Shown: in pieces, positions 1 to 7,973 of the stretch
Layout of the letters: every line of letters begins with the position of its first letter
How positions within the stretch are numbered: the first letter of the stretch is position 1
Assembly: GCF_039521845.1 (NCBI RefSeq)
Contig: NZ_BAAACW010000135.1
Location: 1-16,559, forward strand
Source of the DNA: Alkalibacterium iburiense
GTDB lineage: Bacteria > Bacillota > Bacilli > Lactobacillales > Carnobacteriaceae_A
Length of the DNA stretch: 16,559 nucleotides
Direction of reading: 5' to 3'
Notes under the pieces: generated by a model
What the model was told of the DNA's origin: nothing
The model's input: only the letters and a program-made list of their open reading frames with translations
Database searches by the model: none
Made by a program: the position numbers and the translations under genes

Positions 1-82
1 CTTAAGGCTTGAACAAAACAGAAATGGCCTGCGTTCGACAAAGTACTTAAGAATCCCACTGCTTTAGCTGTGGGAGTGTCAA
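1..82 (+). mobile_element. right end of an IS200/IS605-family element (tnpB side)
   Basis: Bases 54-75 form a hairpin, TCCCAC/GTGGGA (54-59 with 70-75), with an inner GC/GC pair, followed by AGTGTCAA ending near 82. This subterminal hairpin plus a TCAA-type terminus is what I know from the right ends of IS200/IS605 (IS1341-like) elements, where it also forms the 3' end of the TnpB guide RNA. One frame stays open from base 2 to a TAG at 65-67 inside the hairpin, giving a basic 21-codon tail that could be the TnpB C-terminus. The rest of the element lies outside the window. Native transporter coding sequence resumes immediately after it. The assignment rests on motif recall, not on a database match. 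Confidence 0.68.
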
Positions 83-1590
83 TTGAAACCTTTCAAGAAC
101 GATCAGGCGATGTATGGGTAGGCTTTATTGAACACATGCAATTATCCTTTCTTGCTTTACTGATAGCCGTGTTTATCGCTGTTCCTTTAGGTGTGTTCTT
201 AATGGACAAGAAAAAAATCGCTGAACCGATTATTCAAGTCACAGCTATTTTTCAAACGATCCCTTCCCTAGCGGTTCTCGGTCTACTGATACCGATTATC
301 GGAATTGGGACGGTTCCAGCTGTTATAGCTTTAATCATTTATGCTTTACTGCCTATTTTAAGAAACACCTATACGGGCTTAACAGGTATCGATCCCTCTT
401 TAAATGAAGCCGCCGATGCAATGGGGATGGGCCGCTGGCGAAAGTTGCGTAAAGTGCAGTTTCCAATTGCCCTGCCCGTTATCATGGCTGGTATTCGCAC
501 CGCTACCGTTTTAATTATAGGTACGGCAACGGTGGCTGCTTTAATCGGAGCCGGTGGTTTGGGTAGCTTAATCTTGCTTGGAATAGACCGTGGAAACAAT
601 GATTTAATTATTCTCGGTGCTGTACCAGCCGCTTTGCTCTCTATTTTATTTGATCGCTTACTTCGTTATCTCGAACAGACCTCTTTTAAAAAGACGGCCT
701 ATATTTTAGGTACTGGAATAGTGGTAATCGGGAGTGCTCTGCTTATCCCTGTTATCTTTTCAGATGAAGATGATTTGACCATTGCGGGAAAAATGGGTGC
801 CGAGCCAGAAGTGCTTATCAATATGTACAGACTACTCATAGAAGACCAGTCTGACTTAACCGTTGAATTAGAACCAAACTTTGGTATGACCACCTTTGTA
901 TTCAATGGGTTGCGATCAAGTGAAATCGATATTTACCCTGAATTCACAGGAACCGTCCTGGCAGATTTCTTTGATGAGATTCCTGAGCCAGGGACCCCGG
1001 AAGAGGAAGTGTACGAGCAAGCTCGAGCGAATCTTCAAGAAGAGCATGATATGACTCTATTGGAACCTATGGCTTTCAACAACACCTATACTTTGGCTGT
1101 TACATCCGAATTCGCAGAAGAACATAATTTAGAAACGATATCGGACCTGGCCACCGTAGCTGATTTAGTGGAAGCAGGCTTCACCATTGAATTTAATGAC
1201 CGAGAAGACGGGTATATCGGTATTCAAGAGTTATACGGGATTACCTTTGCTGATGTCATTACAATGGAGCCACAACTTCGCTACACTGCCCTGCAACAAG
1301 GGGATGTCAATATGATTGATGCCTACAGTACCGACCCGGAAATTGACGAGTATGAATTAGTTGTGTTGGAAGATGACCAAGGTCTGTTCCCTCCTTATCA
1401 AGGAGCCCCTTTGATGATGACAGGCTTATTGGAGGACCACCCAGAACTTGAAGATATATTATCTGTCTTGGCTGGAGAAATCTCAGACGATCAAATGCGA
1501 GCCATGAATTATGAAGTGGTGTTTGAGGGCCGCGATGCAGAAGATGTCGCCAGAGACTTTTTAGTGGAAGAAGGATTCTTAAACGAATAA
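70..1590 (+). CDS. osmoprotectant (glycine betaine/choline/carnitine) ABC transporter, fused permease and substrate-binding protein; 5' end altered by an IS
   Basis: This is a membrane-anchored compatible-solute importer subunit of the OpuB/OpuC (ProWX) type. Residues about 20-215 form a multi-span permease with the EAA loop (LNEAADAMGMGRWRKLRKVQ, about 115-134) that docks the ATPase. Residues about 235-506 are a type-II binding domain beginning DLTIAGKMGAEPEVL and carrying EIDIYPEFTGT. About 506 aa is usual for such fusions. The first residues (MGVS) are encoded by the IS200/IS605 right-end hairpin, so the native start codon is lost. GTG at 70 or 76 are the only nearby in-frame starts, and neither has a clear ribosome binding site. 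No ATPase gene is present; it would be upstream. Terminator-like sequence follows at once. Whether the gene is still expressed is unknown; family assignment is firm, the exact substrate is not. Confidence 0.88.
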   Translation: MGVSIETFQERSGDVWVGFIEHMQLSFLALLIAVFIAVPLGVFLMDKKKIAEPIIQVTAIFQTIPSLAVLGLLIPIIGIGTVPAVIALIIYALLPILRNTYTGLTGIDPSLNEAADAMGMGRWRKLRKVQFPIALPVIMAGIRTATVLIIGTATVAALIGAGGLGSLILLGIDRGNNDLIILGAVPAALLSILFDRLLRYLEQTSFKKTAYILGTGIVVIGSALLIPVIFSDEDDLTIAGKMGAEPEVLINMYRLLIEDQSDLTVELEPNFGMTTFVFNGLRSSEIDIYPEFTGTVLADFFDEIPEPGTPEEEVYEQARANLQEEHDMTLLEPMAFNNTYTLAVTSEFAEEHNLETISDLATVADLVEAGFTIEFNDREDGYIGIQELYGITFADVITMEPQLRYTALQQGDVNMIDAYSTDPEIDEYELVVLEDDQGLFPPYQGAPLMMTGLLEDHPELEDILSVLAGEISDDQMRAMNYEVVFEGRDAEDVARDFLVEEGFLNE

Positions 1591-1600
1591 AGAAACAACA

Positions 1601-1636
1601 AGAGGGTATACACGTTGGGTGAGATACCCTCTTTTT
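1601..1636 (+). terminator. intrinsic terminator of the osmoprotectant transporter gene
   Basis: A perfect 9-bp stem (AGAGGGTAT at 1601-1609 with ATACCCTCT at 1624-1632) is followed by a T run, 10 bases after the stop codon. Confidence 0.9.
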
Positions 1637-1690
1637 ATTGTTCGTATTTAGACGTAATTAATCCTCTATTATACTTTATCGTTCGTGTTT
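1637..1690 (+). promoter_or_regulatory. candidate guaB distal promoter with PurBox-like sites
   Basis: ATTGTTCGTATTT (1637-1649) matches 12 of 13 positions of the reverse complement of the lactococcal/streptococcal PurBox AWWWCCGAACWWT (recalled consensus). It overlaps a possible -35 TTTAGA (1647-1652), 17 bases from -10 TATACT (1670-1675). A weaker site (10/13) lies at 1678-1690. The same ATTGTTCGTA core occurs upstream of the NCS2 permease near 10912. The first site abuts the T run of the preceding terminator. Regulation by a PurR-type protein is inferred. Confidence 0.5.
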
Positions 1691-1794
1691 ACAACTTAAA
1701 TCTGAACATTATAGCTTTCGTTGAGATAACTAAACCATTAGAAATAAATAAGTTTTTTATTTAAACCTACCCTCAAACGCAACCGGTTCTTCCC

Positions 1795-1822
1795 TTGATA
1801 GACCTAAATAAAATACTATAAT
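1795..1822 (+). promoter_or_regulatory. best sigma-A promoter candidate for guaB
   Basis: TTGATA (1795-1800), a 16-base spacer and TATAAT (1817-1822) give near-consensus elements. Transcription from here would carry a leader of roughly 130 bases. I searched the 1591-1959 leader for a guanine riboswitch core and saw none. Confidence 0.6.
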
Positions 1823-1880
1823 AACACAGATTTCCCTACATTATAAAACGCTCATAAATGTCTTTTGTTCTTTAGAAGCA

Positions 1881-1934
1881 TTGACTGGCTCTCCTGCTTT
1901 TGGTAAACTACTGGATAATTTATACCCGAACGAC
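1881..1934 (+). promoter_or_regulatory. possible proximal guaB promoter and downstream PurBox-like site
   Basis: TTGACT (1881-1886) is followed 17 bases later by TAAACT (1904-1909). A CCGAAC-containing site at 1922-1934 matches 10 of 13 PurBox positions and lies just downstream, where a repressor could block initiation. It is weaker than the 1795 promoter. Confidence 0.35.
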
Positions 1935-1959
1935 CAAACCAAGGAGGAACAGAATAAAC

Positions 1960-3444
1960 ATGAGTAATTGGGAAACGAAATTCCAGAAAAAAGGACTGAC
2001 ATTTGACGACGTCTTATTAATCCCAGCTGAAAGCCATGTCTTACCGAATGATGTGGATTTATCTGTCAAATTAACGGACTCTATACAACTGAATATCCCT
2101 ATCTTAAGTGCCAGCATGGATACAGTCACCGATTCGCGTATGGCCATTGCGATGGCTAGACAAGGCGGTCTAGGCATTATTCATAAAAACATGACGATTG
2201 AAGAACAAGCCGATGAAGTCAGAAAAGTGAAAAGATCTGAGAATGGTGTCATCATCGATCCCTTCTTTTTAACCCCTGATCACCTTATTTCTGATGCAGA
2301 AGAGTTAATGGATCGGTACCGTATTAGCGGAATCCCGATAGTCGAAACGATGGAAAACCGTCAATTGGTTGGGATACTCACCAATCGTGATTTGCGTTTC
2401 TTAAAAGATTTCACTCAACCCATTCATACGGAAATGACGAAAGACGATCTAATCACGGCACCTGAAGGGACCTCCTTAGAAGAAGCTGAAAAAATTCTTC
2501 ACACACATAAGATTGAAAAGTTACCTCTGGTAGATAAAGATGGCCGTTTAAGCGGGCTAATTACGATTAAAGATTTAGAAAAAGTCGAGCAGTTTCCTTA
2601 CTCTGCAAAAGAAAAGCACGGGCGCTTACTGGCAGGAGCCGCTATTGGTGTTACCAGTGACAGTTTCGAGCGTTCAGAAGCTTTAATTAAAGCGGGAGTT
2701 GACGTCATCGTCATCGATACCGCTCACGGTCATAGTGCGGGTGTCATCAGAAAGATTAAACAAATTCGAGAAGAGTTTCCAGATGTGGCCCTTATAGCTG
2801 GAAATGTCGCGACAGCCGAAGGAACGGAAGCCTTATTTGAAACAGGTGTTGATGTGGTAAAGGTCGGAATCGGGCCAGGTTCTATCTGTACGACACGAGT
2901 GGTAGCCGGTGTCGGTGTACCTCAAATCACAGCTATTTATGATGCGGCATCCGTTGCCAGAAAATACGGAAAAGCGATTATTGCAGATGGTGGAATTAAG
3001 TACTCTGGAGACATTGTCAAAGCGCTGGCCGCTGGGGGACATGCAGTAATGCTTGGTAGTATGCTGGCTGGGACAGATGAGTCTCCAGGTGAATTTGAGT
3101 TGTATCAAGGACGCCGCTATAAAACGTACCGAGGCATGGGAAGTTTAGGCGCGATGAAAAAAGGATCCAGTGACCGCTACTTCCAGGAAAACTCCGTGAA
3201 TGAAGCGAATAAGCTGGTTCCTGAAGGCATAGAAGGACGAGTAGAATACAAAGGAACCCTGCAGGACATTATTTTCCAAATGCTTGGCGGGGTGCGTTCT
3301 GGCATGGGATACGTCGGGGCAGCCAACTTAGAAGCTTTGCGCAATGACGCTCAGTTTGTTCAAATGAGCGGGGCAGGTCTACGAGAGTCTCACCCTCATG
3401 ATGTTCAGGTAACGAAAGAAGCACCAAACTATTCTATGCGATAA
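1960..3444 (+). CDS. guaB: inosine-5'-monophosphate dehydrogenase
   Basis: IMPDH oxidises IMP to XMP with NAD+, the first committed step to GMP, in the cytoplasm. The 494-residue product has the usual length. It shows KKGLTFDDVLLIPAES at the N-terminus, a paired CBS (Bateman) module around residues 95-215, the catalytic loop GIGPGSICTTR with Cys310, and the flap motif RGMGSLGAM near 390. ATG at 1960 is preceded by AAGGAGGA (1941-1948); an in-frame start near 1900 would run through the promoter region and lacks such a site. guaA follows after 12 bases, so the two form an operon. The upstream region carries PurBox-like sites. Nothing in the enzyme looks abnormal. Confidence 0.97.
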   Translation: MSNWETKFQKKGLTFDDVLLIPAESHVLPNDVDLSVKLTDSIQLNIPILSASMDTVTDSRMAIAMARQGGLGIIHKNMTIEEQADEVRKVKRSENGVIIDPFFLTPDHLISDAEELMDRYRISGIPIVETMENRQLVGILTNRDLRFLKDFTQPIHTEMTKDDLITAPEGTSLEEAEKILHTHKIEKLPLVDKDGRLSGLITIKDLEKVEQFPYSAKEKHGRLLAGAAIGVTSDSFERSEALIKAGVDVIVIDTAHGHSAGVIRKIKQIREEFPDVALIAGNVATAEGTEALFETGVDVVKVGIGPGSICTTRVVAGVGVPQITAIYDAASVARKYGKAIIADGGIKYSGDIVKALAAGGHAVMLGSMLAGTDESPGEFELYQGRRYKTYRGMGSLGAMKKGSSDRYFQENSVNEANKLVPEGIEGRVEYKGTLQDIIFQMLGGVRSGMGYVGAANLEALRNDAQFVQMSGAGLRESHPHDVQVTKEAPNYSMR

Positions 3445-3456
3445 GGAGATTATATT

Positions 3457-5013
3457 GTGACTGTAGAAACAGATGTTAAACACATGGAAAAAATAGCTGT
3501 TCTTGATTTCGGAGGCCAGTTTAATCAAGTTTTAGCACGACGTATTAGAGAATTAGGGGTTTACTCCGAAATGCTCCCTTATTCGGTAACGGCCGATGAA
3601 CTGCAAAAGCAGAACTTTAAAGGCATTATTATATCTGGTGGACCGATGAGTGTAAATCAGTCGGATGCCTATGCAGTGGATGCTGGAATCTTTGACTTAG
3701 GCCTTCCTATTTTAGGCATTGATTACGGCATGCACCTGATAGCCCACCATTTCGGCGGCACTGTAAAAGAACATGATGGAAAACACTTAGGAGAAGTGAC
3801 TCTTTCATTAACTGAGGAATCTGGTTCATTATTTAGGGGATTAGATAAAATTAGTCAGGTGTGGATGAGTCATTCTGACTGCGTGACTCACGCACCTGAG
3901 AACTTTTTAGTTACCGCTTCAAGTGAGACGTATCCTGTGTCGGCTTTTGAAAACAGTCACGCACAGGTTTATGGCGTCCAGTTCCATCCAGAGGTGAAAC
4001 AGACAGATAATGGGTTAGAGCTTCTAAAAAACTTTGTCTTTGATACGTGTCAGGCCACGGGTAATTGGAGCATGAAACATTTTATCGAAAATCAAGTTAA
4101 AGAGATTCGTCAAACGGTTGGAGATAAAAAAGTGTTGCTTGGCTTGTCCGGGGGCGTGGACTCCAGTGTCGTGGCTGTCTTATTAAATAAAGCCATCGGA
4201 GATCAGTTAACCTGTATTTTTGTGGATCATGGCTTACTGCGTAAAGATGAAGGCGACCAGGTTATGGAGAGTCTGGTAGGGAAGTTCGGTTTGAACATTA
4301 TCCGAGTGGATGCCAAAAATCGTTTCTTAAGCAAATTAAAAGGTGTCTCAGATCCTGAGACCAAGCGTAAAATTATTGGCAATGAATTTATTGAAGTTTT
4401 CAACGATGAAGCATCTAAATTAGAACATGTGGACTTCTTGTCTCAAGGGACTATCTACTCAGATGTCATCGAAAGTGGTACAGAAACGGCTCAAACAATT
4501 AAGTCTCACCATAACGTGGGAGGCTTACCCGAAGATATGACTTTTGAGTTAATCGAACCATTAAAAACACTCTTTAAAGATGAAGTCAGAAAATTAGGCA
4601 TAGAGTTAGCTATGCCGGAATCCCTCGTTTGGCGCCAGCCCTTCCCAGGTCCTGGTTTGGGTATTCGAGTATTGGGTGAGATTACGGAAGAAAAACTGGC
4701 TATTGTCCGTGAAAGTGATGCTGTCTTAAGAGATGAAATTAAAAAAGCGGGCTTAGATCGTGATATATGGCAATATTTCACTGTCTTACCTGGCATTCGA
4801 AGCGTCGGTGTAAAAAGTGATGCGCGTACGTATGACTATACTGTCGGCATCCGTGCCATCACATCCGTTGACGGCATGACCGCCGATTTCGCTCGTATCC
4901 CTTGGGATGTTTTACAAAAGATTTCTGTTCGTATTGTAAACGAAGTTCCCCATGTGAACCGCATCGTGTACGATATTACAAGTAAACCACCAGCAACTGT
5001 CGAGTGGGAATAA
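3457..5013 (+). CDS. guaA: GMP synthase with an Asp in place of the glutaminase nucleophile
   Basis: GMP synthase aminates XMP to GMP using ATP and ammonia released from glutamine. The 518-residue product has a normal length: a class-I amidotransferase domain (about 10-200), an ATP-pyrophosphatase domain with P-loop SGGVDSS (231-237), and a dimerisation domain ending SKPPATVEWE. GTG at 3457 sits 8 bases after AAGGAGA. The striking feature is the nucleophile elbow: families read GICYGMQ, this reads GIDYGMH, with codon GAT at 3721-3723 giving Asp89. His177 and Glu179 of the triad (QFHPEV) remain. Without Cys the glutaminase half should be dead, while the synthetase half looks intact, so ammonia-dependent activity is the likeliest inference. 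The last 12 bases are one arm of a direct repeat (att-like). Confidence 0.95.
   Translation: MTVETDVKHMEKIAVLDFGGQFNQVLARRIRELGVYSEMLPYSVTADELQKQNFKGIIISGGPMSVNQSDAYAVDAGIFDLGLPILGIDYGMHLIAHHFGGTVKEHDGKHLGEVTLSLTEESGSLFRGLDKISQVWMSHSDCVTHAPENFLVTASSETYPVSAFENSHAQVYGVQFHPEVKQTDNGLELLKNFVFDTCQATGNWSMKHFIENQVKEIRQTVGDKKVLLGLSGGVDSSVVAVLLNKAIGDQLTCIFVDHGLLRKDEGDQVMESLVGKFGLNIIRVDAKNRFLSKLKGVSDPETKRKIIGNEFIEVFNDEASKLEHVDFLSQGTIYSDVIESGTETAQTIKSHHNVGGLPEDMTFELIEPLKTLFKDEVRKLGIELAMPESLVWRQPFPGPGLGIRVLGEITEEKLAIVRESDAVLRDEIKKAGLDRDIWQYFTVLPGIRSVGVKSDARTYDYTVGIRAITSVDGMTADFARIPWDVLQKISVRIVNEVPHVNRIVYDITSKPPATVEWE
5002..5013. repeat. att-like direct repeat, left copy (guaA 3' end)
   Basis: GAGTGGGAATAA, encoding the final Glu-Trp-Glu-stop of GuaA, is repeated exactly at 9155-9166. 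The 3' end of guaA is a known target of tyrosine-recombinase islands. Confidence 0.75.
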
Positions 5014-5017
5014 CATT

Positions 5018-5734
5018 TTAGGCAACAAGAAAGACCATAGACCCAGTTTTCATGCGGGTTTGTGGTCTTTCTTGTTGTGCAGTGATAATAGTTTTATTTT
5101 CTTGTAATGCGAGTATGTTACCTTTCTTAAATACATAAGACAGTGTTTCATCATTAAATATTGGATTCAGCTTATATAAAATGTTGTGACAATCGGGGCA
5201 TGTAAGCAAAATATTATCGCTGTTACTGTTTTGAGATTTCGAAAAATATTCTATGTGGGGACTTTCTAAAATATCAACACCAAAGTTTTCAGATGGATTT
5301 ATTACACATAATTGACACTTGCCATTATAGATATGTCTAAGATCTCTGACAATTTTAAGGTTAACTTTTCTTTGCTTTACTGACTTCATTTCCGTGATAT
5401 AACAAGAATTTGAATCCGCTGCATGTAAACAATGTTCAATAGTTACTTCATTGGTGATATGTGTTAATTATTTTGAATCGAAAGCTTTATACAAAAAAAT
5501 GAGCAAAGGTTCTCTTTGCACTTCAATTGAGGAAGTTATATTATAGTTTATATCTAGCTTTTTAAAAAAATATTCAACATGATCAGGTGAAAAAATATTT
5601 CGTGAAAAAATATTTAATTAATCATCAGGATAATAGGTGTAAAGAATTTTATTTTTAAACATGGGTGACAATTTAATATTTGATATATCCGACACACAAA
5701 GATGCTGTGGAGATTGGATAGCGTAGAGCAAAAT
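5018..5734 (-). pseudogene. decayed HNH-endonuclease-domain protein
   Basis: Reading leftward in one frame from 5734, the translation is protein-like but broken by TAA at 5618-5620 and TAA at 5468-5470, with a TAG at 5735-5737 bounding it. The last part (from ATG 5389, 123 codons) has an HNH zinc-type core: CQLC, then PHIEYFSKSQNS, then DNILLTCPDCHNIL. Upstream segments in the same frame include NKILYTYYPDD and DHVEYFFKKLDINYN, resembling the body that precedes C-terminal HNH domains in restriction-type (McrA-like) proteins. No ribosome binding site precedes ATG 5389. The final residues are encoded by the guaA hairpin, so the 3' end is probably lost as well. The nuclease type is inferred; the decay is seen directly. 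Confidence 0.72.
5023..5077 (+). terminator. long hairpin terminator after guaA
   Basis: A 22-base arm (5023-5044) pairs with 5056-5077, with only two G-T wobbles and an 11-base loop, starting 9 bases after the guaA stop. The distal arm is T-rich but no clean T run follows. If the island model holds, this hairpin came with the island. It also encodes the tail of the opposing HNH reading frame. Confidence 0.72.
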
Positions 5735-6019
5735 CTAAAACTCCCAGCAGAAAAACCTCTGCTACAAAAGCTTTTTTCTTTTATGACGTGGATCAGCCGC
5801 TATGACATAAGTCTTGAATGCAAGCGAATGCATAGTGATAGGTTGATTATTTTGGAGAAAACAAAGGATTAGGAATAGTAAGAGGTAGAAAAACCAGTCG
5901 ATGGGCGCAGGAAATTACGATCTTAGGGAAAGCTTAATAATATCTCACCTAAAAAATAATAAACATAAGCTTTTTATTTGATACGATAAAAAACACCCTA
6001 TGGAAAGGAGAAATATTAT
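5735..6019. other. gene-less stretch between the HNH pseudogene and vanR
   Basis: No intact gene. A small hairpin (AGCAGA/TCTGCT) lies around 5747-5764. Around 5840-5935 short plus-strand frames look faintly coding (for example GLGIVRGRKTSRWAQEITIL followed by a stop), suggesting a remnant I cannot name. A vanR promoter should lie near 5940-6000. The best I see is weak (TAAACA, 16 bases, TACGAT), so I do not call it. Confidence 0.4.
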
Positions 6020-6721
6020 ATGTCCAATAAAATACTTGTCGTCGATGATGAACACGAAATTGCAGACTTAATCGAAGTCTATCTTAAAAATGAAAACTAT
6101 ACAGTTTTTAAGTTCTACACTGCAAAAGAAGCACTTGAATGTATCAACACAACTGAACTTGACCTTGCTATTTTAGACATCATGTTACCAGATATAACCG
6201 GATTTACCTTATGCCAAAAGATTCGAGAACAGCATACTTATCCCATTATTATGCTGACAGCTAAGGACGAGGAAACGGATAAAATCACCGGTCTTACACT
6301 CGGCGCGGACGATTACATTACAAAACCATTTCGTCCTCTTGAAATGGTTGCAAGAGTAAAGTCACAACTACGCCGATACAAAAAATACAATCCCACATAT
6401 TCTGAGGATCATGCAAATGATGTTCTTATTCATTCTGGCTTAATGATGAATATAAAAACACATGAATGTTCATTAAATGAAAAGCCAATTATATTAACCC
6501 CTACCGAGTTTTCTATTTTGCGTATTCTATTAGAAAATAAAGGAAATGTAGTAAGTGCAGAAGAATTGTTTCGTAAAATTTGGCAAGACGAATATTACAG
6601 CAAAAACAATAACACGATTACTGTCCATATTCGGCATTTGCGTGAAAAAATGAATGATACGTTTGATAAGCCGAAGTATATCAAAACGATATGGGGGGTT
6701 GGATATAAAATTGAGGTTTAA
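6020..6721 (+). CDS. vanR: VanR-type OmpR-family response regulator
   Basis: The 233-residue regulator closely follows VanR of the VanA (Tn1546) system as I recall it: KILVVDDEHEIADLIEVYLKNENYTVF, the phospho-acceptor Asp53 in LAILDIMLP, the switch segment LGADDYITKPFRPLE, and a C-terminal winged helix (LTPTEFSILRILLENKGNVVS ... NTITVHIRHLREKMNDT). It would be phosphorylated by the VanS encoded next and bind promoters of cell-wall remodelling genes. ATG 6020 follows AAAGGAG at 6004-6010. Its 3' end overlaps vanS by 23 bases, as in Tn1546. The only obvious structural target nearby is vanY; no vanH/A/X-type genes are in the window. Whether glycopeptides are the signal is not known. Confidence 0.93.
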   Translation: MSNKILVVDDEHEIADLIEVYLKNENYTVFKFYTAKEALECINTTELDLAILDIMLPDITGFTLCQKIREQHTYPIIMLTAKDEETDKITGLTLGADDYITKPFRPLEMVARVKSQLRRYKKYNPTYSEDHANDVLIHSGLMMNIKTHECSLNEKPIILTPTEFSILRILLENKGNVVSAEELFRKIWQDEYYSKNNNTITVHIRHLREKMNDTFDKPKYIKTIWGVGYKIEV

Positions 6722-7838
6722 GAAAAAAGAGGATTATGCGGCTTTTCAGTCAAAGCTCATGTGGCGATTTTGTGGAATTATTTTTATTGCTTTTCTCTTT
6801 GTGATTGCGCTGTACTTGTTTGTTTGGCAACAGCGGGTTGGTGATTGGATTGTCAGTTTGCTAAAATATTTTATGAGAGTAGAGCATGAAAAAGCTTTCT
6901 TCATCTACCATGAGTATTTTCGCGGATATAGAGAAATATTCTTTGCGACAGCAATTATTTTGGTTTTTATTTTTTTGCTTTGGCGCTTGTTTCGGTGGAT
7001 GACCCGATATTTCAAGGAAATAAATCAAGGCATTGATTCTTTATTGGCGGATAACAAGGAAGAAATCCGCTTATCGCCAGAGATGCTTCCTTTTGAGAAA
7101 AAATTGAATGCTGTGAAGCTGACACTGGAGCAGCGGAAAGCGGAGATAGAGCTTGCAGAGCAAAGGAAAAATGATTTGGTTATGTATCTCGCCCATGATA
7201 TCCGAACACCTCTTACATCGGTCATTGGTTATCTAAATCTTCTTGAAGAAGAGCCGGATATGCCGATTGCACAACGATCAAAGTATACGCATATTACGTT
7301 GGATAAGGCATATCGGCTGGAAAAAATGATAGATGAGTTCTTTGAAATCACTAGATACAATTCACAGCAGATTAAACTGTCCAAAGAGACGATTGATCTC
7401 TATTATATGCTGGTACAATTAGCTGACGAACTATCACCCGCTCTTCTTGCACATGGAAATACGGTTGTGATAAATGCTAATGAAAACTTGTCCGTCTTTG
7501 CCGATGCGGATAAGTTAGCACGGGTGTTCAGCAATATTTTGAAAAACGCAGCGGCATATAGTTATCCCAACACAGAAATCGTGATTTCTACCCAAGAAAC
7601 GGGAGAACAAATCATCGTATCATTTCAAAACAAAGGGAAAGAGATCTCCAACGAAAAGCTTTCCTCATTGTTTGATAAGTTTTATCGCGTGGACGAATCG
7701 CGTGTTTCCGACACAGGAGGCACAGGTCTTGGGCTGGCGATTGCAAAGGAAATCATCGTTCTGCATGGTGGTGCAATCAGTGTATCGAGTGAAAATGATA
7801 CCATCACATTCTTCGTACAGCTCCCTATGGCAAATTAA
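6699..7838 (+). CDS. vanS: VanS-type membrane sensor histidine kinase
   Basis: The 379-residue kinase pairs with VanR. Two membrane segments lie near residues 25-45 and 85-105, around a short extracellular loop. The DHp helix has LAHDIRTPLTSVIGYL with phospho-accepting His166, and the ATPase domain shows the N box (FSNILKNAAAY), F-box region (FDKFYRVDES) and G box (GGTGLGLAIAKEI). The start is TTG 6699, inside vanR: the opening codons (ttg gat ata aaa ttg) align with the TTG-started MVIKLKNKKNDY of VanA-type VanS, and an upstream in-frame ATG at 6654 would add 15 residues of out-of-frame vanR sequence. The sensor loop differs from VanA-type VanS, so ligand range cannot be inferred. A strong hairpin separates it from vanY. 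Confidence 0.92.
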   Translation: MDIKLRFKKKEDYAAFQSKLMWRFCGIIFIAFLFVIALYLFVWQQRVGDWIVSLLKYFMRVEHEKAFFIYHEYFRGYREIFFATAIILVFIFLLWRLFRWMTRYFKEINQGIDSLLADNKEEIRLSPEMLPFEKKLNAVKLTLEQRKAEIELAEQRKNDLVMYLAHDIRTPLTSVIGYLNLLEEEPDMPIAQRSKYTHITLDKAYRLEKMIDEFFEITRYNSQQIKLSKETIDLYYMLVQLADELSPALLAHGNTVVINANENLSVFADADKLARVFSNILKNAAAYSYPNTEIVISTQETGEQIIVSFQNKGKEISNEKLSSLFDKFYRVDESRVSDTGGTGLGLAIAKEIIVLHGGAISVSSENDTITFFVQLPMAN

Positions 7839-7897
7839 GAAAACAGCTACCTCCTCTTAGGTTTTTCTTAAGAAGAAAACACCTTTATATTAAAAAA

Positions 7898-7949
7898 AAT
7901 AAGGCTCCTTCTCAGTACAATGATTACTGATAGGAGCCTTATTATTTTT
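7898..7949 (+). terminator. strong hairpin between vanS and vanY (terminator or attenuator)
   Basis: AATAAGGCTCCT (7898-7909) pairs perfectly with AGGAGCCTTATT (7932-7943). An inner CAGTA/TACTG helix (7913-7917 with 7925-7929) and ATTTTTG downstream complete it. It ends only 30 bases before the vanY start, leaving little room for a separate vanY promoter, so readthrough or attenuation may set vanY expression. Confidence 0.8.
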
Positions 7950-7973
7950 GTGTATGTAGAAAGGAGTTTTATT

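Noticed and set aside
1591..1959. Guanine riboswitch in the guaB leader
   Set aside because: The conserved core segments of purine riboswitches are not present in either the guaB leader or the short permease leader; PurBox-like sites explain regulation better.
1900..1959. Longer N-terminus for GuaB
   Set aside because: The extra residues are not part of IMPDH proteins and run through the proximal promoter and the ribosome binding site.
2833..3108. Minus-strand open frame inside guaB, and similar frames inside guaA, vanS, the permease and the dehydrogenase
   Set aside because: They are antisense shadows of well-supported genes, with no recognisable domains or ribosome binding sites.
3721..3723. 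Asp89 of GuaA as a sequencing error
   Set aside because: At least two base differences from a Cys codon would be needed and the neighbouring Gln is also changed to His, so a simple error is unlikely, though reads should be checked.
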